The notes under the pieces are model-generated. The model was given only the letters and a program-made list of their open reading frames with translations. It searched no databases and was not told the DNA's origin. Shown one piece after another: positions 5,739 to 9,964 of a stretch of DNA of 9,964 nucleotides. The stretch spans positions 1 to 9,964 of the forward strand of contig CAJXPH010000091.1 in the NCBI GenBank assembly GCA_913057765.1, written 5' to 3'. The stretch is from an uncultured Campylobacteraceae bacterium (GTDB lineage Bacteria; Campylobacterota; Campylobacteria; Campylobacterales; Arcobacteraceae). The position numbers and the translations under genes were made by a program. Within the stretch, counting starts at the first letter, position 1, and every line of letters begins with the position of its first letter.

Positions 5739-6081
5739 AAATACTTAATACAGCCCACTTATCACTTTTAAGTGCCTTTGTTAAAAGTTCACCTGTGTGT
5801 TCAACCTTGATATTTAATTTTTCTAGTTTTTTAACTGCTTTATAATCTTCAACACAGACAATACAAGCACTCATTTTAACTCCCGTTGCTTGAATCTCCA
5901 ATAGCTGTTGTTGAATCTTTTTGTTTTTTTTTGCAAGAAGAATAGATGGACCCCATAGCATTAGATGTGCCTTCTTCCAATACTCTCTTTCTAGAATAAC
6001 AGATGAGTATAGTAATGGAAATTTATTTGCAACTTCGGGATCTCCATTTGACCAAACTATTAATAGACTATCTTTGCTCAT
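5737..6081 (-). CDS. DsrE-family protein
   Basis: This 114-residue cytoplasmic protein has the DsrE/YchN-like pattern: an opening beta strand and turn LLIVWSNGDPEVA (6-18), a helix, LMLWGPSILLA (40-50), then GVKMSACIVC (67-76) and LNIKVEHTGELLTKAL (89-104). The motif C73-IV-C76 stands where DsrE-like proteins often carry the sulfur-accepting cysteine. Family members take part in sulfur transfer or form small oligomers of unknown role. No DsrF, DsrH, TusA or rhodanese gene is visible nearby, so a sulfur-relay role is not shown. The ATG has AAGGA six bases upstream and a TATAAT box at 6123-6118. It converges with the Nudix gene (19 bp between stops) and diverges from the DoxX gene. Confidence 0.8.
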   Translation of the reverse strand: MSKDSLLIVWSNGDPEVANKFPLLYSSVILEREYWKKAHLMLWGPSILLAKKNKKIQQQLLEIQATGVKMSACIVCVEDYKAVKKLEKLNIKVEHTGELLTKALKSDKWAVLSI

Positions 6082-6210
6082 ACATATTCCTTTTTTATTG
6101 AATTAATTATTAAAAGTATTATATTGATTTTTCTTAAAAAACTTCTTTGGATACACAAAGAGTAAATATTAAATTATTATAATCTCACAATCAAAAAAAG
6201 AAGGATATTA
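6082..6210. promoter_or_regulatory. Divergent promoter region, DsrE gene and DoxX gene
   Basis: This 129-bp gap holds a minus-strand TATAAT at 6123-6118 (36 bp from the DsrE start) and a plus-strand TATAAT at 6178-6183 (27 bp from the DoxX start). Both lack a -35 box. I see no clear operator between them. Confidence 0.6.
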
Positions 6211-6642
6211 ATGATTTCAAGAATAGATAATGCAGTTTCGCAAATTTTAAATAAGTTTCAATCTTTTTTTCTACTTTTAGCAAGACTAATTTTAGCATAT
6301 GGATTTTATGAACCAGCTATGAATAAATGGAATAATATTGATTCAGTTGCACAATGGTTTGGTTCTATAGGAATACCTTTCCCTACTTTAAATGCATATA
6401 TGGCAGCTACAACTGAAACTTTAGGTGTGATATTACTAGCTATTGGATTTTTAACAAGAATAATTTCTGTACCACTAATGATTATAATGTTAGTAGCAAT
6501 TTATACAGTACATTATGCAAATGGATTTAGTGCAGGAGATAATGGTTTTGAAATTCCTTTGTACTTTCTAGTATTTTTAGGTTTATTTATGTCTCATGGT
6601 GCGGGAAAGTTTTCAGTAGATTACTTTCTTTCTAAAAAGTAA
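6211..6642 (+). CDS. DoxX-family membrane protein
   Basis: This 143-residue protein has four predicted membrane segments: about 19-34, 62-80, 83-101 and 114-130. DoxX hallmarks are present: AR-L-LA-GF followed by MNKW in the first part (24-40), TETLGVILLAIGFLTR (68-83), and the closing HGAGKFSVDYFL (129-140). DoxX proteins are inner-membrane proteins, some linked to quinone-dependent thiosulfate oxidation or to oxidative and sulfur stress, but most have no assigned reaction. GAAGGA five bases before the ATG is a good ribosome-binding site. It is divergent from a DsrE-family gene; both families have sulfur or redox links, which hints at but does not show a shared theme. Confidence 0.85.
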   Translation: MISRIDNAVSQILNKFQSFFLLLARLILAYGFYEPAMNKWNNIDSVAQWFGSIGIPFPTLNAYMAATTETLGVILLAIGFLTRIISVPLMIIMLVAIYTVHYANGFSAGDNGFEIPLYFLVFLGLFMSHGAGKFSVDYFLSKK

Positions 6643-6664
6643 AAATACAATCAGCTTTTTTTGA

Positions 6665-6670
6665 TATAAT
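6665..6670 (+). promoter_or_regulatory. -10 box for the FAH-family gene
   Basis: TATAAT in the context TTGATATAATTTCG, 56 bp before the ATG at 6727, just after a short T-run (6656-6662) that may end DoxX transcription. Confidence 0.5.
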
Positions 6671-6726
6671 TTCGTACTTGTATTTATGATTTAAAATCAT
6701 TACATAGTTAATTTAAAAGATAGAAA

Positions 6727-7341
6727 ATGAATAAAATATTATTAGATAATACCGAAATACATCCATCAAAAGTTGTATGTATTGGAAGAAACTATACTGA
6801 ACATATAGCTGAGTTAAATAATGAAACTCCAGATGAGCCAGTTTTTTTCTTTAAACCAAACTCTTCAATAAGTAGTGAAATGATTTTTCCAAAAGGAAAT
6901 GAAAGTTGTCATTATGAAGCAGAGATTTCATTTATAATTGAAGAAAATAAAATAAGTGCAGTTGGTTTTGGATTAGATTTAACATTAAGAGAAGTACAAT
7001 CAAAATTAAAGAAAAAAGGACTTCCTTGGGAAAGAGCAAAATCTTTTCATAATTCAGCTGTATTCTCTGATTTTGTAAGTTTTAATGCCGATCCTTCAGC
7101 ATTAGAAGTAGAATTATATATAAATGATGAATTAAAACAAAAAGGTGGAGTATCTTTAATGATTACAAAACCTCAAGAAATTATTGATGAACTTTTAACT
7201 TTCTCTTCATTTGAAGATGGAGATATTTTAATGAGTGGAACTCCAAAAGGTGTAGGTCAATTTAATATTGATGATGTCTTTATTGGGAAGATATTATACG
7301 ATGGAAAAGTAATAGTTGAAAAAAGGTTTAAGGTACATTAG
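6727..7341 (+). CDS. Fumarylacetoacetate hydrolase family protein
   Basis: This 204-residue cytoplasmic enzyme has the single-domain FAH fold of YcgM and FAHD1, which act on 2-oxo acids such as acylpyruvates or oxaloacetate with Mg2+ or Mn2+. Diagnostic stretches are VVCIGRNYTEHIAE (16-29) with catalytic-type H26, HYEAEISFII (62-71) with metal ligands E64 and E66, GLDLTLREVQ (82-91) with the third ligand D84, GLPWERAKSFHNSA (98-111), and MSGTPKGVGQ near the C-terminus. It is slightly shorter than most family members, mainly through compact loops. The ribosome-binding site is weak (AAAAGAT). The neighbours do not form an aromatic degradation pathway, so the physiological substrate is open; a metabolite repair or housekeeping role is the likelier reading. 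Confidence 0.9.
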   Translation: MNKILLDNTEIHPSKVVCIGRNYTEHIAELNNETPDEPVFFFKPNSSISSEMIFPKGNESCHYEAEISFIIEENKISAVGFGLDLTLREVQSKLKKKGLPWERAKSFHNSAVFSDFVSFNADPSALEVELYINDELKQKGGVSLMITKPQEIIDELLTFSSFEDGDILMSGTPKGVGQFNIDDVFIGKILYDGKVIVEKRFKVH

Positions 7342-7353
7342 AAAATTAAGTTG

Positions 7354-7391
7354 CCATTAGATAATATATATTATATAATATTATTTAATGG
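7354..7391. repeat. Imperfect hairpin over the kinase promoter
   Basis: CCATTA (7354-7359) pairs with TAATGG (7386-7391), and after one mismatch seven further AT pairs (ATAATAT, 7361-7367 with 7378-7384) extend the stem to 14 positions. It begins 12 bp after the FAH-family stop and includes the -10 box and part of the ribosome-binding site of the kinase gene. It may terminate the upstream transcript or modulate kinase expression; low-complexity AT content makes this uncertain. Confidence 0.4.
7374..7379 (+). promoter_or_regulatory. -10 box for the sensor kinase gene
   Basis: TATAAT, 18 bp before the ATG at 7398, implying a very short leader. It lies within the loop and right arm of the imperfect hairpin. 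No -35 box is seen, and the run of TA dinucleotides makes the exact position uncertain. Confidence 0.4.
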
Positions 7392-7397
7392 TGAAAA

Positions 7398-9916
7398 ATG
7401 ACTCTATTCCGATTACTTTTTATCTTTTTATTTGTTAGTGGTTTAAACGCACAACTCATTTTAAGTGAAGAGGAAAAAGAGTGGATATCGAAAAATCCTA
7501 TTATAAAAGTAGGTGTTGATTCTAATTGGCCTCCTTTTGATTTTGTAGATAATTCTAACCGACATCAAGGTGTTTCTTCTGAATATTTAAGTCATATCTC
7601 TTCAAGTACAGGTTTAAACTTTGAAATTTATCCAGATAAATGGATAAATGTAATGACTAAAATTAAAAATAAAGAACTTGATATTTTGGCTTGTGCTGCA
7701 AATACTGTTGAAAGAAGAGAATATTTAGATTTTACTAAACCTTACGCAGATGTTGATATTGTTGTTGTTGCAAAAAAGAATCTATCTTTAAAAAACTTCG
7801 ATGATATTAGAAATTTAGTGGTTGCTCTTCCTAAGGGTAACTTTATACATGAAAAACTAAAAAAAAGATTTCCAAAAATAAAATTCAAGTTTGTTTCTTC
7901 AAATGAAGAAGCTTTACAAACAGTTTCATATGGAAATGCAGATATTTATGTAGGAAACCTCCCTGTTGCTACTTACTATATTGATAAATACTTTTTGACA
8001 AATTTAGAAGTTAAATTCAAATCAGAATTTGAATCAGCAAAATTATCTATTGCTGTTTTGAAAGAACATAAACTACTACTTTCAATTTTTGAAAAAGCTT
8101 TAAAAAATATTCCTGATAAAATAAAACAAAAAATTAATAAAAGATGGATATTTGAATTTGAAGAATTAAAAAAAGTAAATCAAGAAACCTTTTCTTTGAC
8201 TCCCGAAGAACTTAATTGGATTTATAAAAATAAAGAGGTCAAAATTGCAGGAGATGGGTTTTGGCATCCGTACTCTTATTATAATGAAAAAGGCGATTAT
8301 GTAGGGATAATTCCTGATATAGTAAACTTGATAAAAAAGAAAAGTGGATTAAATTTAAAATATGTTTATCCCAAAACTTGGACAGAAACTCTTTCTTTGA
8401 TGAAAGAAGGGAAAATAGACATAATAGATGCCATATCTTACACAAAAGAAAGAAGTGAGTTTTTAAATTTTACGACAAAGTATTATGGTACTGACATCGT
8501 GATTTTAGGTAAGACTGAAGATAAAACATATATTAATTCAATTGAAAAAGTAATTAATAAAAAGAAAGTTGCAACAGTAAGAGATTATGTAATCTCCGAA
8601 ATTATAAAAAGCGATTTCCCCGGTATCGAAAATTTTCGGGAATATGATACGGCTGAGGATGGATTAAAAGAATTAGCAAGTAATCAAATTGACTATTTTA
8701 TTTTAGATATTCCTTCTTTTGATTATTATAGTAAAAAACTAGGATTAAGTAATATAAAAATTCTTGGCCCTACTGGATATCATTTTGATTATGGATTTGG
8801 AATAAGTAAAGATAATAAGATATTACTTTCAATTATGAATAAGCTTCTTCATAGTATCCCAAAAGAAGAGATTGACAAAATATATAGAAAATGGGTGAAA
8901 GTAAATTTTGAAGAAAAAATTGATTACGATTTAATATGGAAAATTGTTGGATTTGCTTTTCTAATTATACTTGGTAGTTTATATTGGAATAGGAAACTTA
9001 GAACAGAGATAGAAGAGAAAGAAGAAGCACAATTAAAGTTAAGCCATAGTAGAGATTTTGTTCGTGCAATTATGAATTCTCAAACAGATATTATTGTTGT
9101 AACAGATGGAAAAGAAATTAAGCAAGTAAATCAATCTTTTTTTGAATTTCTAAAATTTAAAGATTTAAAAGAGTTTAAAGAAAATTATAAATGTATTTGT
9201 GATTTATTTGATACTAGTGATGACGAAAACTTTTTAATTCCAGTAAAAAACGAACAGACTTGGATAGATGAGGTTCTTTCTAGTCCTTCAAAGATACATA
9301 AAGCAAAAATTATCATGGATAGTGAAGAGTTTATTTTTAAAGTTGTAGCTTCAAAAATAAAAAATAATGCAAGTTTAAAAACAGCAGTATTTCATGATAT
9401 TACAGAAGTTGAGACTTTGCATAAAGACTTAGTTAAAGCAAGAAATGCAGCACTTAGTGCGGCAAAGCACAAAAGTGAATTCTTAGCAAATATGTCTCAT
9501 GAGATTAGAACACCTATGAATTCAGTTATTGGGTTTACGGAACTATTAGACAAAGAAATTGATGATCCTGTTCAGAAAGATTACTTAAGTTCTATTAAGC
9601 GTGGCGGTTCTGCTCTTTTAGGAATCATCAATGATATTTTAGATTTATCAAAAATTGAAGCTGGCAAACTTGAAATTAAAAAAGAGTCTATTAATCCTAA
9701 GAACTTGATAAACGACGTAGAGTCAATTTTCCATTCTAAAATTATAAGTAAAAATATTAATTTTACTATTCATATAGATGAAAATATCCCTGATTTTATC
9801 ATTATTGACAGTATTAGAATAAGACAAGTTTTATTCAATTTAATTGGAAATGCAATTAAGTTTACTGAACAAGGAACAATAAAATTAAAAGTAGAAAATC
9901 TATATAAAGATGATAT
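7398..9916 (+). CDS. Membrane sensor histidine kinase with two tandem periplasmic binding domains, C-terminus cut off by the adapter
   Basis: The frame is open for 839 codons and enters the adapter without a stop. Residues 1-19 form a signal peptide (MTLFRLLFIFLF...LNA). Two SBP_bac_3-type domains follow: about 35-255 (KVGVDSNWPPFDF, then ANTVERREYLDFTKPY) and about 281-505 (VKIAGDGFWHPYSYY, then SYTKERSEFLNFTTKYY). A membrane helix spans about 513-530, leading to a helical linker and a PAS-like region (about 550-665, closing with AVFHDITEVE). HisKA has the H-box FLANMSHEIRTPMN with phospho-acceptor H701. The ATPase domain begins before the adapter: its N-box LFNLIGNAIKFT contains N814 and N818, but the G boxes are missing. 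This is the BvgS/EvgS architecture, in which small ligands are sensed in the periplasm. Whether it is a hybrid kinase with receiver domains cannot be seen. GGTG lies four bases before the ATG. Ligand and target genes are unknown. Confidence 0.92.
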
Positions 9917-9964
9917 CTGTCTCTTATACACATCTGACGCTGCCGACGAAGAGGATAGTGTAGA
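9917..9964 (+). other. Illumina Nextera P5/i5 adapter, reverse complement (artefact)
   Basis: Positions 9917-9935 are the Tn5 mosaic end in reverse complement (CTGTCTC...ACACATCT), 9936-9949 are the read-1 linker GACGCTGCCGACGA, 9950-9957 are AGAGGATA, the reverse complement of i5 index TATCCTCT (the 503 index, from memory), and 9958-9964 are the start of the P5 primer complement GTGTAGA. The biological sequence ends at 9916. Confidence 0.97.

Noticed and set aside
7398..9916. Possible frameshift or pseudogene at the right end because no stop is found
   Set aside because: The frame is open throughout with intact domains and ends at the adapter junction at 9916, so truncation is a library artefact.
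56..9916. CRISPR array, tRNA or rRNA genes, insertion sequence, phage or defence system
   Set aside because: No regularly spaced repeats, no cloverleaf-like or ribosomal sequence, no transposase, integrase or defence domain was found in any frame. The repeats present are local inverted repeats and one 2 x 11-bp duplication.

Overview
The window is one bacterial DNA fragment bounded on both sides by synthetic sequencing adapter. Positions 1-55 are an Illumina Nextera P7/i7 adapter and 9917-9964 are the reverse complement of the Nextera P5/i5 adapter, so only 56-9916 is biological. Both outermost genes are cut by these junctions and not by their own stop codons. The DNA is strongly AT-rich. Most genes are preceded by a clear TATAAT -10 box without an obvious -35 box. 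Gene content and protein sequences look like Campylobacterota, most probably Arcobacteraceae (Arcobacter sensu lato). That assignment is my inference from style and protein resemblance, not from a search.

Left part (56-2004): two divergently transcribed, exported NosL-like proteins share a 130-bp regulatory gap. The minus-strand one (56-1128, TTG start, C-terminus missing) has two NosL-type domains. The plus-strand one (1259-1957) has one. Both carry after the first NosL-type domain a short module that looks like a c-type cytochrome fold whose haem motif has been lost while two cysteines are kept. They are probably periplasmic copper-handling proteins. A strong intrinsic terminator follows the plus-strand gene.

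Middle (2100-5063): purH, for the last two steps of IMP synthesis, stands alone and is followed by a striking nested inverted repeat. Two small uncharacterised proteins follow: a membrane-anchored helical one (97 aa) and a soluble-looking one (130 aa). The gaps around them contain several hairpins and short repeats, and 4783-5013 shows nothing recognisable.

Right part (5064-9916): a CoA-pyrophosphatase-like Nudix hydrolase converges on a DsrE-family protein, with both stop codons inside a perfect 12-bp palindrome. The DsrE gene is divergent from a DoxX-family membrane protein. A fumarylacetoacetate-hydrolase-family enzyme follows, then a large membrane sensor histidine kinase with two tandem periplasmic solute-binding domains, a PAS-like region, HisKA and the start of the ATPase domain, truncated by the adapter.

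The layout is a string of singly transcribed genes, almost every one with its own -10 box, rather than an operon. I see no phage, IS, CRISPR, RNA gene or defence cassette. The best leads are the haem-less cytochrome module in the NosL pair, their repeat-bearing divergent promoter, and the nested palindrome after purH.
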